DNA from: an uncultured Treponema sp. | GTDB taxonomy: Bacteria; Spirochaetota; Spirochaetia; Treponematales; Treponemataceae | DNA length: 64,000 nt | Reading direction: 5' to 3' | Assembly (NCBI GenBank): GCA_937894335.1 | Contig: CALCRU010000055.1 | Location: 71,761 to 135,760 of the forward strand | Part shown: positions 1-7,874 of the stretch, piece by piece | Position numbering within the stretch: position 1 is the first letter of the stretch | Layout: each line of letters begins with the position of its first letter | Position numbers and translations under genes: made by a program | The notes under the pieces: model-generated | What the model was told of the DNA's origin: nothing | Database searches by the model: none | What the model saw: only the letters and a program-made list of their open reading frames with translations

Positions 1-231
1 AGCAGAAAGCATTACCTTTCCGTCTTTGGGAATATCAAGAGCCCTTAGCACATAATCAAGCGCGATGGCAGGACTGCGAACGGTAACGGCTCCGTCACAT
101 CCAGTAAGTTCTTTTACCGTCTGCACGAGTTTTTGACCCATTTCGCCTGCGCCAAGCTGTTCGTTTACCATGCAGGTAAGAACGGCCTCCATTTCTTTGC
201 GTCTGATTGTAGAGCTGTAAGTCTGAATCAT
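1..231 (-). CDS. DegT/DnrJ/EryC1/StrS-type aminotransferase, N-terminal part
   Basis: Only the first 77 codons are in the window; the gene runs off the left edge. The protein begins MIQTYSSTIRRKEM and continues into a segment (VRSPAIALDYVLRALDIP) that resembles the start of PLP-dependent sugar aminotransferases of the DegT/DnrJ family, where a conserved region near residue 50-60 enters the PLP domain. The catalytic lysine would lie beyond the window, so activity cannot be judged. The ATG follows cheW by 19 bases on the same strand, with GGAG rather far upstream (14 bases), suggesting co-transcription with cheW. Family assignment rests on a short stretch and is moderate; the substrate is unknown. 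Confidence 0.6.
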   Translation of the reverse strand, partial: MIQTYSSTIRRKEMEAVLTCMVNEQLGAGEMGQKLVQTVKELTGCDGAVTVRSPAIALDYVLRALDIPKDGKVMLSA

Positions 232-250
232 TTTTTATTCTATTTCTCCA

Positions 251-742
251 CTACCGGCGTGGTTCCAGAATTTTCTGAAGTTCCTTAGGATTAAAGAGTT
301 TGCGTGTGTCAAGGATAATAAGGTAACCGGAAGTTTCCTGACGCACTACGCCTTGAATGTATTCCGTACCGATTCCGCTGAACATCTGTGGCGGAGGTTT
401 AATTTCTCCCTTGTCTACAGAAACAACACGGGCAACGCGGTCAATGATAATGCCAATTTTGTTACCCTCAATGTCCAAAATGATGAATCCACCCTCATCG
501 TCACCGAGGGAATCTTCCGAAGTAAGAACGGCCTGCTTGATGTGGAAGCGCTTATGCAAGTTCATAATAGGAATAATTTCGCCACGCAGATTGATTATTC
601 CTTCTACATAGTAAGGCGCATTGGGAATGGGGCGCACATCCTGCACGCGGACAATTTCCTTAACGTCCATTATGTCAACACCATAAAGCTCCTCGCCAAG
701 CTGGAATGTAACAAGCTGAAGCTGGGTATTTTCGTCGGCCAT
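251..742 (-). CDS. cheW: Chemotaxis coupling protein CheW
   Basis: A 163-residue single-domain CheW, the SH3-like adaptor that links chemoreceptors to the kinase CheA in the membrane-attached array. The full fold is present: the N-terminal strand LVTFQLGEELYGVDI, the typical VKEIVRVQDVRPIPNAP, the conserved INLRGEIIPIMNL, and the late GIIIDRVARVV strand. Usual length is 150-170 residues. The start has a good Shine-Dalgarno (GAGGAG). This is a second, stand-alone CheW, separate from the CheW::CheR-like fusion encoded about 40 kb away, so the organism has at least two coupling proteins. It precedes the DegT-type gene on the same strand and has a possible promoter at the 3' end of comF. Confidence 0.95.
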   Translation of the reverse strand: MADENTQLQLVTFQLGEELYGVDIMDVKEIVRVQDVRPIPNAPYYVEGIINLRGEIIPIMNLHKRFHIKQAVLTSEDSLGDDEGGFIILDIEGNKIGIIIDRVARVVSVDKGEIKPPPQMFSGIGTEYIQGVVRQETSGYLIILDTRKLFNPKELQKILEPRR

Positions 743-782
743 TTATTATCTCCTCTATAAAAAGCAGTATCCTCTTTACTGT

Positions 783-811
783 ATTTTACACTATAAAACC
801 AATCTAGTCTA
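783..811 (-). promoter_or_regulatory. Possible promoter for cheW
   Basis: Reading the minus strand: TAGACT (806-811), a 17-base spacer and TAAAAT (783-788), about 40 bases before the cheW start and overlapping the end of comF. The -35 box is only a partial match. Confidence 0.4.
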
Positions 812-1565
812 CTATAAAAAGCGAAAGAACGGCAACTTTTCTTATACCGTAACTTTTAAGCAGGAGGGAACATTCTTGAACAGTCGCCCCCGTTGTAATA
901 ACATCATCAAGAAGAACCGCCTCCTCTGGGGGCTGCCCAGGATTTTTAAGGTCAAGGGCAAAGGAAAGGCTACCAGAAAGACGACCCGCCCTATCCTTTT
1001 TTTTCTGTTGGTCGGAAGACAGCCTAGTTAGGGCATGTACAATCCTTACCCCGTAGCGCATCTTAAGGACATTGCACACATCGTCAATCTGATCCCAGCC
1101 CTTTACCCTTATCTTACCCGGACGGGGAGGCACAGGAACCACAGTCATGCATCCAGAATGCCTTAGAAAGTTCATTACCGCCTCGGCAAACATAAGACAC
1201 AAGGCCCTTTGCCCCTGCATCTTCCACGCAAACAGCAGATTCTTGTACCAGAGCCTGTAGGGGTGCAAAGCAAATACAGAGTCCGCACCAGAAATAACCC
1301 TCTGCTCCCTGCACTCCATGCACACACCCAGTTCGCTAACAAGAAGCCTTCCGCAATAGGGACACCTTTGGGCAGTCGAAAAAGCCTCTGGTCCACCTAC
1401 GAACAAACTGCCGCATCTGGTGCACAGGGAAGAACCATACACCCTCTTACCGCAGGCAAGGCAGGTCTCCTCGCCAAACAAAAAGGAAAGCATGGTTCTA
1501 AGCAAAAAGGACAAAGAAGTCCTGCAGTCAAAGAGAAATTTTCTAATGTTCACTTTATTTGCCAT
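804..1565 (-). CDS. comF: ComF-family phosphoribosyltransferase-like protein
   Basis: 253 residues. Two zinc-ribbon-like pairs near the N-terminus (CLACGKRVYGSSLCTRC at about residue 35, then CPYCGRLLVSELGVCMEC at about 68) precede a type I phosphoribosyltransferase domain with the PRPP-binding loop VLLDDVITTGATV near residue 220. This architecture is that of ComF/GntX, linked in other bacteria to DNA uptake and replication restart. No other competence genes are seen nearby, so a role in uptake is not implied. The ATG has no Shine-Dalgarno: the upstream bases are TATTAT-AGTGT-ATG, so the message may start at or just before the ATG. Confidence 0.85.
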   Translation of the reverse strand: MANKVNIRKFLFDCRTSLSFLLRTMLSFLFGEETCLACGKRVYGSSLCTRCGSLFVGGPEAFSTAQRCPYCGRLLVSELGVCMECREQRVISGADSVFALHPYRLWYKNLLFAWKMQGQRALCLMFAEAVMNFLRHSGCMTVVPVPPRPGKIRVKGWDQIDDVCNVLKMRYGVRIVHALTRLSSDQQKKKDRAGRLSGSLSFALDLKNPGQPPEEAVLLDDVITTGATVQECSLLLKSYGIRKVAVLSLFIVD

Positions 1566-1603
1566 ACACTATAATAATATAAGAGAATAAGCAAAAATGA
1601 ACA

Positions 1604-2710
1604 CTAAACCCTCTGTTCAGGAGCGTTTTCCCATGCACTTTTTATTAAAAGATGGACGGTCTTCATAACCGCTTCCCTTGTTTTGGAATCCAGATGGGCG
1701 GCGGCTTTTACCATTTTAGTAACGCTGTTCCACCAGTTTTCGGAAAGTTCGGAGTTTGTAGAGGCGTCAGTGTGAGAAAGAATTCCAAAGACGGTTTCTA
1801 TGAACAGTTCCTTTTGATCAAGCGAAAGCTCGTTAAACCAGCCGTTAATAGTTGCGCCCAAAAACTTACTCTGACTGTTCGTGTCTGGAAGTTCCTCAAA
1901 GCATCCAGGACCCACATACCAAGTAAAGGGGTCATGCTGCATAATACCTTTTCCGTCACTAGCAACAGTAACAAAACGGTCATCGTGGTCAAAGAGCATT
2001 CCTACAACAGAAAGTTCAGGAACAAAAGAATGCACCCTGTCACGGATTGCACGGTAGTCACCGCTTACAAAAAAATCCTTTTTAAAACCGGGACCGTCAT
2101 TGTTAAACACGGCTCCAATCCTCTTTTTTACATCGTAAGAGGCGTGGCTTGCGGCATACAGGGAAAGGTTTCCTCCCTTGGAATGACCGCCTACATAAAT
2201 CGTACCCTTTATGTTTTTTGCCGCATTTTCAAGATACTCAAGGGCATCCCTCTGGGCAGGAACCACATCCTTTACGCCAAGATTAAAGTCTTCCTTCCAA
2301 CCCACTATAGTGTCGTCAGTTCCACGAAAAGCAATAAAGGCCCAGTCGTCAGAAATAAAAGTCGTTGCCGAAAACTGCTCTTCTGCGACAGTGTCCAGAA
2401 CATCAACATGGGCGCCTACAAGAAGATTTCCAAAGCGCTCACTCTGGGCAGCAGTCTGCAAAAGTCCAACCGTTTCCTGACTAAGGTGGGAGCAAATCTG
2501 ACTGCGCTCAACAAAATCTGGGGAAGAGGAAAAACGGGACTCAGCCTCCTGCAGTGTAACAAAATCCTTTTTCTTAAAGTCCGAAGTAATCAGTCCATAA
2601 AAGCGGGCATAACTCAGGGAACACAGAATGAGGGCATCAACCTCGTTAAATTCAGCACGGGAAAAATCAATGTCGCCTCGCCAAAAAATATAGTCCAGAA
2701 TGTTTGCCAT
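1604..2710 (-). CDS. Mbeg1-like (DUF2974) alpha/beta-hydrolase fold protein
   Basis: 368 residues from the ATG at 2710. A start at 2740 is open, but GAGG sits 6 bases before the 2710 ATG and the family usually begins MANILDYIFWRG-like, so the shorter form is preferred. The N-terminus (NEVDALILCSLSYARF) and the later FRGTDDTIVGWKEDF are typical of the DUF2974/lipase-class-3-like family. The nucleophile elbow is GGHSKGGNLSLYAA near residue 175, with Ser in G-x-S-x-G. A histidine near the C-terminal part (MQHDPFTW) could complete the triad. No signal peptide is seen, so it is probably a cytoplasmic esterase or lipase-like enzyme of unknown substrate. It is monocistronic, with an extended -10 TGCTATATT just upstream. 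Confidence 0.75.
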   Translation of the reverse strand: MANILDYIFWRGDIDFSRAEFNEVDALILCSLSYARFYGLITSDFKKKDFVTLQEAESRFSSSPDFVERSQICSHLSQETVGLLQTAAQSERFGNLLVGAHVDVLDTVAEEQFSATTFISDDWAFIAFRGTDDTIVGWKEDFNLGVKDVVPAQRDALEYLENAAKNIKGTIYVGGHSKGGNLSLYAASHASYDVKKRIGAVFNNDGPGFKKDFFVSGDYRAIRDRVHSFVPELSVVGMLFDHDDRFVTVASDGKGIMQHDPFTWYVGPGCFEELPDTNSQSKFLGATINGWFNELSLDQKELFIETVFGILSHTDASTNSELSENWWNSVTKMVKAAAHLDSKTREAVMKTVHLLIKSAWENAPEQRV

Positions 2711-2757
2711 ACTAACCTCTACTTTCATATAATATAGCAAAAAAATGCTCCCTTGTG

Positions 2758-2763
2758 TATAAT
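2758..2763 (+). promoter_or_regulatory. -10 box of the purO promoter
   Basis: A perfect TATAAT preceded directly by TG lies 27 bases before the ATG of the IMP cyclohydrolase gene. No good -35 is visible at 17 bases, so this may be an extended -10 type promoter. Confidence 0.45.
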
Positions 2764-2790
2764 TGACAAAACTTTTATAGCGAGGATTTT

Positions 2791-3504
2791 ATGGAAGTAA
2801 AACTTGAATCAGAAATTGCACGCACTGAATATCCTGGAAGGGGAATTGTAATAGGCCTTAGCAAAGACGGAAAAACGGCCGTAACAGCCTACTTTATCAT
2901 GGGAAGAAGCGAAAACAGCCGCAACCGTGTTTTTGTTACCGAAGGTGAAGGAATCCGCACACAGGCTTTTGACCCAGCAAAACTTTCAGATCCAAGCCTG
3001 ATTATCTACGCTCCTGTGCGCGTACTGGGAAAGAACACAATCGTAACAAACGGAGACCAGACCGACACCGTTTACGAGGGAATGTCAAAGGGACTTACAT
3101 TTGAACAGTCACTTAAGAGCAGGACATTTGAGCCAGATGCACCAAACTTTACTCCCCGCATTTCAGGACTCCTTCATGTGGAAGATAAAAAATTCGACTA
3201 CAGCATGAGCATTTTAAAGAGCGATGACGGAGACTCTTCCTGCCACAACCGCTACACCTTTACATACGAAAATCCCAAAAAAGGAACGGCAAGATTCATC
3301 CACACATATGAAGACAACGGTAATCCCCTGCCCAGCTTTAAAGGCGAGCCTGTTGCGGTAACACTTCCAGAAGGTTCAATTGATAATGTAACCGATGCAA
3401 TTTGGAAGAGCCTTAACCAGGACAACAAGGTGTCCCTCTTCGTGCGATTCATAAACATAGAAGACGGAACTTACGAGACCAGAATCGTAAACAAAAATAA
3501 ATAA
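2791..3504 (+). CDS. purO: IMP cyclohydrolase, PurO type
   Basis: 237 residues matching the archaeal-type IMP cyclohydrolase family (PF07826), which closes FAICAR to IMP, the last step of purine synthesis. The diagnostic N-terminal region reads EYPGRGIVIGLSKDGKTAV then YFIMGRSENSRNRVF, followed by VYEGMSKGLTFEQSL and the late region DNGNPLPSFKGEP. Length is slightly above the archaeal enzymes (about 200). In most bacteria this step is done by PurH, and purO has spread to some clostridia and treponemes; no other pur gene is in the window. The start has GCGAGGA as Shine-Dalgarno. It converges with the TrpR-like gene. Confidence 0.8.
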   Translation: MEVKLESEIARTEYPGRGIVIGLSKDGKTAVTAYFIMGRSENSRNRVFVTEGEGIRTQAFDPAKLSDPSLIIYAPVRVLGKNTIVTNGDQTDTVYEGMSKGLTFEQSLKSRTFEPDAPNFTPRISGLLHVEDKKFDYSMSILKSDDGDSSCHNRYTFTYENPKKGTARFIHTYEDNGNPLPSFKGEPVAVTLPEGSIDNVTDAIWKSLNQDNKVSLFVRFINIEDGTYETRIVNKNK

Positions 3505-3531
3505 TCCTGACAGGATAAATCCTAGTAGGAT
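3504..3531. terminator. Two tandem dyads between convergent genes
   Basis: ATCCTGACAGGAT (3504-3516) and ATCCTAGTAGGAT (3519-3531) are two near-identical 5-base-arm dyads between the purO stop and the end of the TrpR-like gene. They lack a clear T-run, so they may be weak bidirectional terminators or a paired protein site. Confidence 0.3.
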
Positions 3532-3842
3532 ATTTCACCCTCAAGAACCCTGCGGAATGCGGAATTTTCCTTTTTGAGTTCCTTGCTTCCGCGGGTAATG
3601 TTACACAGCGAGAGGTTGTATTTTTTTGCAATCTCACGCTGAGTGGTTCCGGCATAAAGGGCCTTTACAAGGCACCACCTCTTTGCCAGATCCTTGCGCT
3701 CGGCCGGCGAAACAAGGCAGTCAAGAAACTCCCTCATAAACTGTTCGTCTTTTATTCCGGTAAGGATTCTGCACACCTGAGAAAAGGACTCTTCAAATTC
3801 CTTTGCAGTAGAACTTGTCACTTCAGTTTTCTTTGTAGCCAT
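3522..3842 (-). CDS. TrpR/YerC/YecD-family small regulator
   Basis: 106 residues, all-helical, resembling the Trp-repressor superfamily group YerC/YecD. The middle (FLDCLVSPAERKDLAKRW) is the typical first helix region. The helix-turn-helix follows in TTQREIAKKYNLSLCNITRG, with the classic S-x-x-x-I-T-R-G-S end. Such proteins are DNA-binding regulators, but their effector is generally unknown, and no trp genes are adjacent. The ATG at 3842 has no Shine-Dalgarno. Instead TTGATT (3871-3876), 16 bases, then TACAAT (3849-3854) stand only 6 bases before the ATG, a layout expected of a leaderless message. Confidence 0.85.
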   Translation of the reverse strand: MATKKTEVTSSTAKEFEESFSQVCRILTGIKDEQFMREFLDCLVSPAERKDLAKRWCLVKALYAGTTQREIAKKYNLSLCNITRGSKELKKENSAFRRVLEGEISY

Positions 3843-3848
3843 GGGGGC

Positions 3849-3876
3849 ATTGTAGCATATTTTAAGAAAAAATCAA
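3849..3876 (-). promoter_or_regulatory. Promoter of the TrpR-like gene, leaderless layout
   Basis: Minus strand: TTGATT, 16-base spacer, TACAAT preceded by TGC (extended -10), then six bases (GCCCCC) and the ATG. Transcription would be expected to begin at or next to the start codon. Confidence 0.65.
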
Positions 3877-3896
3877 ATATATGCAACAAACAAGAC

Positions 3897-4015
3897 TGTA
3901 CATGCTATCAGAAAATGTGTCGGTCAAATCCACGGTTGCGCGAATTTGGTATCAGACTCGCTCTGCTCGCACGCGCAAAATGGATTTGCCACAGCATTTT
4001 CTTACCGCATGCACA
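3897..4015 (+). repeat. Dispersed intergenic repeat, copy 1
   Basis: About 117 bases that reappear at 60860-60976 in the same orientation with roughly 90 percent identity by eye (about 11 differences in 110 aligned bases). Shared blocks include AGAAAATGTGTCGGTCAAAT, TCCACGGTTGCGCG and GCTCGCACGCGCAAA. The flanks differ, so it is a separate dispersed element of unknown nature. Confidence 0.85.
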
Positions 4016-4150
4016 GTTTTCTTTGCATGACACTTTTTCAGTCCTTTTTCGCTTACGCCTGTCTTTCCTGCACACCTTTTCACCGCAGGGCTTTTCTTAG
4101 CGTAAGATTTTTATCTCTTTGTAAAATGTATTTGCCACAGCATTTTCTTA
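3977..4150 (+). repeat. 28-base direct repeat pair
   Basis: The unit AAAATGGATTTGCCACAGCA plus TTTTCTTA occurs at 3977-4004 and again at 4123-4150 with a single mismatch (G to T). The first copy lies inside the dispersed repeat; the second ends two bases before the stop of the ABC exporter gene. Confidence 0.85.
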
Positions 4151-4152
4151 TA

Positions 4153-5946
4153 CTACAGAAGTTCAAACTGGGAACTATAGAGTTTGTAGTACTCGCCTTT
4201 TTTTGCCATCAGTTCGTAGTGAGAGCCTGCCTCTATAATTTTTCCGTGATCAACATAAAAAATAGTCTCGCAGTTTTTTATTGTAGAAAGTCTGTGGGCA
4301 ATAATAAAGCTGGTCCTTCCCCTAAGCAGTTTGTAAAGCCCCTTCTGCAAAAGAATTTCCGTCTCTGTGTCGATTGAACTTGTGGCCTCGTCAAGAATAA
4401 GAATTCTCGGGTCAGCAAGAAGAGCCCTTGCAAAGGAAATAAGTTGTCTTTGTCCTGCAGAAAGCCGTGAGCCTCTTTCCCTTACTTCCGTATTGTATCC
4501 TTTTTCCATCTGCATTATAAAGTCATGGGCGCACACTGTCTTTGCCGCAGCCACAACATCTTCGTCAGAAGCATTCATATTTCCGTAACGGATGTTGTCC
4601 ATGATTGTTCCCTTAAATATAAAGCTGTCCTGCATCATTACTCCCATCTGGGTGCGAAGGGAATTTATGGTCATGTTCTGCAAGTCGTTTCCGTCAACAA
4701 GAATGCTTCCTGAGGTAGGATTGTAAAATCGACTCAGAAGGTTTACCAGCGTACTCTTTCCGGCACCTGTTGGTCCTACTATTGCAACAGAATCTCCCGG
4801 CATAACAGTAAAACTTACATCATCCAAAACCCTTATGTCGTCTTCATAGCAGAAAGACACATTTTTGTACTCCACTTTTCCCGTTATGGGAGGAAGCACT
4901 TTTGCATTTGGCGAATCGCAAACGGTAACGGGAGTGTCTATAGTTTCAAAAATACGCTCCACATAGGAAACTGCCGTAAGGAGATTGTTTATAAAATCCG
5001 CAAGAGTCTGAATAGGCTGCCAGAAACGGCTGATGTATGCAGTAAAGGCAACCAGAGTTCCCACTGTAACAGCAGAACCACCCATGCTAAATCCTGTAAT
5101 TATCCAGCGGACTCCAAGGGCATAGACTGCAACTGTTGTAGCCGTAGAAATTATCTGAACAAAGGGACCCATTAAAAATCCTATGCGGACTGCATGAAGC
5201 CAAGCTCTTCTGTATGCTCCAGAAAGATTGTCAAATATGCGGATGTTTTCTTCTTCCCTAACAAAGGACTGAGTTACCCTGATTCCGTTTATGCTTTCTG
5301 AAATATATGCATTAAGGTTTGACTGCTTGTTGCTCTGCACCCTCCACAGCTTTCTCTGATGCTTTTTAAGAACCGTAACATAAAGGATGAATACGGGAAG
5401 TCCGCACAAGACCACAAGGGTAAGAGGCACATTTATTGCAAACATAAATGCAATTATGAATATGAGGGAACACAAGTCTGTTACCGTGTTTACAAGACCG
5501 TTGGAAAGAACATCAGAAAGATTGTTTACATAGTTTACAATACGAACCTGAATTTTTCCATGAGGACGGGAATCAAAATAGGAAAAGGGAAGTTTCAAGA
5601 CATGCTCAAACAGGTCGTAGCGCAAGTCGTGAACTATGCTTTGTCCCACATTTGTCATAATCCTGATTTTTATTTTCATTGCAACAACAGTAAAAAGTGA
5701 AATCGCAAGCATGGCTCCACCCAGCATCAGTATTGATTTAAAATCCTTTGTCGGAATAAAGTTGTCCATAATCAACTTAAGGAAGTAAGGAAAAAGCATG
5801 CCCAGAGCAGCCGTAATCAGCATAAGGAAAATAATCATTACCATGCTTTTTGCGTGAGGCTTTACATATTTTCCTAAGCGCAGAAGCTGTGCAAAGTCGT
5901 AGGACTCTTCAAGACTTTCGTCCACATCATATTTATTTCTTGCCAT
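4153..5946 (-). CDS. ABC exporter half-transporter, catalytic partner
   Basis: 597 residues: an N-terminal six-helix ABC transmembrane domain (about residues 35-325) followed by an ATPase domain. Walker A is GPTGAGKSTLVNLL, the signature is the variant RLSAGQRQLISFARALL, Walker B is ILILDEATSSID with the catalytic Glu, and the switch His is in IIAHRLST. It follows the other half-transporter with no gap (stop at 5947, start at 5946), so the two probably form a heterodimeric multidrug- or lipid-type exporter (TM287/288, BmrCD, LmrCD class). The LSAGQ signature pairs with the partner's degenerate Walker B and switch, giving one weakened ATP site. The substrate cannot be told from sequence. Confidence 0.9.
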   Translation of the reverse strand: MARNKYDVDESLEESYDFAQLLRLGKYVKPHAKSMVMIIFLMLITAALGMLFPYFLKLIMDNFIPTKDFKSILMLGGAMLAISLFTVVAMKIKIRIMTNVGQSIVHDLRYDLFEHVLKLPFSYFDSRPHGKIQVRIVNYVNNLSDVLSNGLVNTVTDLCSLIFIIAFMFAINVPLTLVVLCGLPVFILYVTVLKKHQRKLWRVQSNKQSNLNAYISESINGIRVTQSFVREEENIRIFDNLSGAYRRAWLHAVRIGFLMGPFVQIISTATTVAVYALGVRWIITGFSMGGSAVTVGTLVAFTAYISRFWQPIQTLADFINNLLTAVSYVERIFETIDTPVTVCDSPNAKVLPPITGKVEYKNVSFCYEDDIRVLDDVSFTVMPGDSVAIVGPTGAGKSTLVNLLSRFYNPTSGSILVDGNDLQNMTINSLRTQMGVMMQDSFIFKGTIMDNIRYGNMNASDEDVVAAAKTVCAHDFIMQMEKGYNTEVRERGSRLSAGQRQLISFARALLADPRILILDEATSSIDTETEILLQKGLYKLLRGRTSFIIAHRLSTIKNCETIFYVDHGKIIEAGSHYELMAKKGEYYKLYSSQFELL

Positions 5947-7677
5947 TTACCTATCCTCTTTTGCATCATACTGATGATGATAAACTGACGCATAATATCC
6001 GCCTGCTGCCACAAGTTCTTCATGAGTACCCCGCTCTATTATCTTTCCGTCGTTCATTACAAGAATAAGGTCACAGTCCTTTACGCTAGAAATTCTGTAG
6101 GCAATTACAAAGAGCGTTCTGTTCTGCGTAACGGTTTTAAGCGCCTTCTGAATCTGAGTTTCAGTCTCCATGTCAACTGCACTTGTAGTGTCGTCAAGAA
6201 TGATTATGGCAGGATCTTTTAACAGCGCACGGGCCAGAGAAATACGCTGCTTCTGTCCTCCGCTCAGTCCAACTCCTCTTTCCCCAACAATGGTATCGTA
6301 ACCTTCGGGCAGGGATCGTATAAAGGAGTCTGCATCAGCAAGACGAGCCGCCGCTTCAACTTTTTCAAAGGGACAAGAAGGATCACCGTATGCAATGTTT
6401 CCTTCAATGGTGTCGCTAAAGAGAAAGACATCCTGCATTGCCATTCCGATTGAATCCCTAAGCCTGTGCATGTCCATGTCACGAACATCAGTTCCGTCAA
6501 CAAGAATGCGTCCCGAAGAAACATCGTAAAATCTGCACAGAAGATTCATAACGGTAGTCTTTCCGCTTCCAGTGTTTCCCAGAATGCCCACGCTATGTCC
6601 GCTTTCAACAGAAAAACTTACATCCTTTAAAATGTGTTCGCCGTTGGTAACATAATCAACATGCTCAAAAGAAACAGAACCTCGAATTCCCTGAGGCAAA
6701 ACAGGATTTTCTTTTTCCTTTACAACAGGCTCTTCTGTGTAAGTCTTGTAAATTTTGTCTATTGACGCCTTAAACCTCATGCAGTCGTTTATGAGCCATC
6801 CCATCATGCGAAGTGGCCATGTAAGCATCCACAGGTAGCCGTTTACAGTAACCAAATCGCCCAAAGACATTTCGCCCTTTATGGCAAGGTAGCCTCCAAA
6901 GACAAGAAGAATTACCGTAAGGGCAGTACTTAAAAACTCAAAAATGGGAACATACTTCTGCCAGATTTTTGAAGCGTTGATTTCGCTTGCTCGGTATGCG
7001 GCATTTTCTTTTTCAAATCGATTAAGTTCAAAACCTTCTTTTGCAAAGGCGCGCACAACCCTATTTGCTGCAATGTTTTCCTGCACATAAGAGTTCAGGT
7101 TTGAAAAGCACTGACGAACCTTAGCAAAGGCTGGACCTACTGCCTTCATCTGCAGCCAGACAAAGAGAACTGTAAAGGGAAGCACAGCAATGAACATAAG
7201 GGCCAGTTTTACGCTTACAAAGAAAATCATTACAAGGGAAGCAATGAGCCAGACACTGTTGCGAAAGAGGTTGTAAATTACATAGGCTACAAAATGCCTT
7301 ACCGCATCCATGTCTCCTGTCTGACGGCTCATCAGATCTCCGGTTCTGTTGGCATTGTAAAAGGTAAAGTCTTCGTGCAAAAGTTTTTTGTAAACCTCGT
7401 GCCTCATGTCGTACAGTACACCTTGGGAAGATTTTTCAAAAAGCATAAGGGCAAGATACTGAAAGCCTTCGCGAAAGACAGAGACAAAAATAAGAAGCCC
7501 CATGCAGGGCCACAGGTACTCATATTCCTTACCCATGATTACATGGTCTACCACAAAGCCCGAAATCTTAGGATTGATGACAGACATTGTGGAAACGACG
7601 GTAATAATCACCAGACCAACAATCATCTTTGCCCGGTGTTTTTTAAGGAACGAATTGAACCACGAAATTGAACTCAT
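5947..7677 (-). CDS. ABC exporter half-transporter, degenerate-site partner
   Basis: 576 residues: six transmembrane helices (about 20-320) then an ATPase domain with Walker A GNTGSGKTTVMNLL and a canonical signature GVGLSGGQKQRISLARALL. Walker B ends IIILDDTTSAVD, so the catalytic Glu is Asp, and the switch region reads VIAYRISS, with Tyr in place of His. These two changes fall in the composite site that uses the partner's LSAGQ signature, the standard asymmetry of heterodimeric exporters. It is the first gene of the pair; TGCTATAAA is an extended -10 only 8 bases before the ATG, so the leader is very short. Confidence 0.9.
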   Translation of the reverse strand: MSSISWFNSFLKKHRAKMIVGLVIITVVSTMSVINPKISGFVVDHVIMGKEYEYLWPCMGLLIFVSVFREGFQYLALMLFEKSSQGVLYDMRHEVYKKLLHEDFTFYNANRTGDLMSRQTGDMDAVRHFVAYVIYNLFRNSVWLIASLVMIFFVSVKLALMFIAVLPFTVLFVWLQMKAVGPAFAKVRQCFSNLNSYVQENIAANRVVRAFAKEGFELNRFEKENAAYRASEINASKIWQKYVPIFEFLSTALTVILLVFGGYLAIKGEMSLGDLVTVNGYLWMLTWPLRMMGWLINDCMRFKASIDKIYKTYTEEPVVKEKENPVLPQGIRGSVSFEHVDYVTNGEHILKDVSFSVESGHSVGILGNTGSGKTTVMNLLCRFYDVSSGRILVDGTDVRDMDMHRLRDSIGMAMQDVFLFSDTIEGNIAYGDPSCPFEKVEAAARLADADSFIRSLPEGYDTIVGERGVGLSGGQKQRISLARALLKDPAIIILDDTTSAVDMETETQIQKALKTVTQNRTLFVIAYRISSVKDCDLILVMNDGKIIERGTHEELVAAGGYYASVYHHQYDAKEDR

Positions 7678-7753
7678 GCCTCTTTTTTATAGCAAGACAG
7701 GACAAAAAGAAACTAGAAAAATTGCACAAAGAAACTTAAAAAAGCAGACAAAA

Positions 7754-7807
7754 ACCCGACAAAGAAAAAGGGAAGTTCTGGGGAACTTCCCTTTTTCTTT
7801 GTCGGGT
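7754..7807 (-). terminator. Long perfect hairpin after tRNA-Pro
   Basis: A perfect 24-base inverted repeat (7754-7777 and 7784-7807) with a six-base loop. On the minus strand it follows tRNA-Pro and ends in TTTTTGTC, so it can act as an intrinsic terminator. The outermost arm bases (7803-7807) are also the 3' acceptor strand of the tRNA. On the plus strand the arm ends in a T-rich run, so it may also stop transcripts from the right-hand side. Confidence 0.75.
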
Positions 7808-7874
7808 AACCCGGATTCGAACCGGGGACCTCTAAGTCCCGAACCTAGCGCGCTACCAGCTGCGCTATTACCCG
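7802..7874 (-). tRNA. tRNA-Pro (anticodon CGG)
   Basis: Cloverleaf read on the minus strand: acceptor CGGGTAA/TTACCCG, D-arm GCGC...GCGC with AGCTGGTA loop, anticodon arm CTAGG-TTCGGGA-CTTAG, T-arm with GGTTCGAATCC. The loop gives anticodon CGG for proline codon CCG. CCA is not encoded. It lies just downstream of tRNA-Asp. Confidence 0.93.

Larger units (their letters stand above)
3843..4152. other. Gene-free stretch with repeats
   Basis: 310 bases between the TrpR-like gene and the ABC exporter. It holds the TrpR-like promoter, one copy of a dispersed repeat (3897-4015) and two copies of a 28-base direct repeat. Short open frames here do not resemble proteins and are not called. Confidence 0.7.

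Noticed and set aside
353..760. 135-codon plus-strand frame over cheW
   Set aside because: Antisense shadow of a clearly conserved cheW.
3915..4377. Short frames with LLARAK in both dispersed repeat copies
   Set aside because: The frame is not kept between copies beyond the repeat and the ends differ; treated as non-coding repeat.
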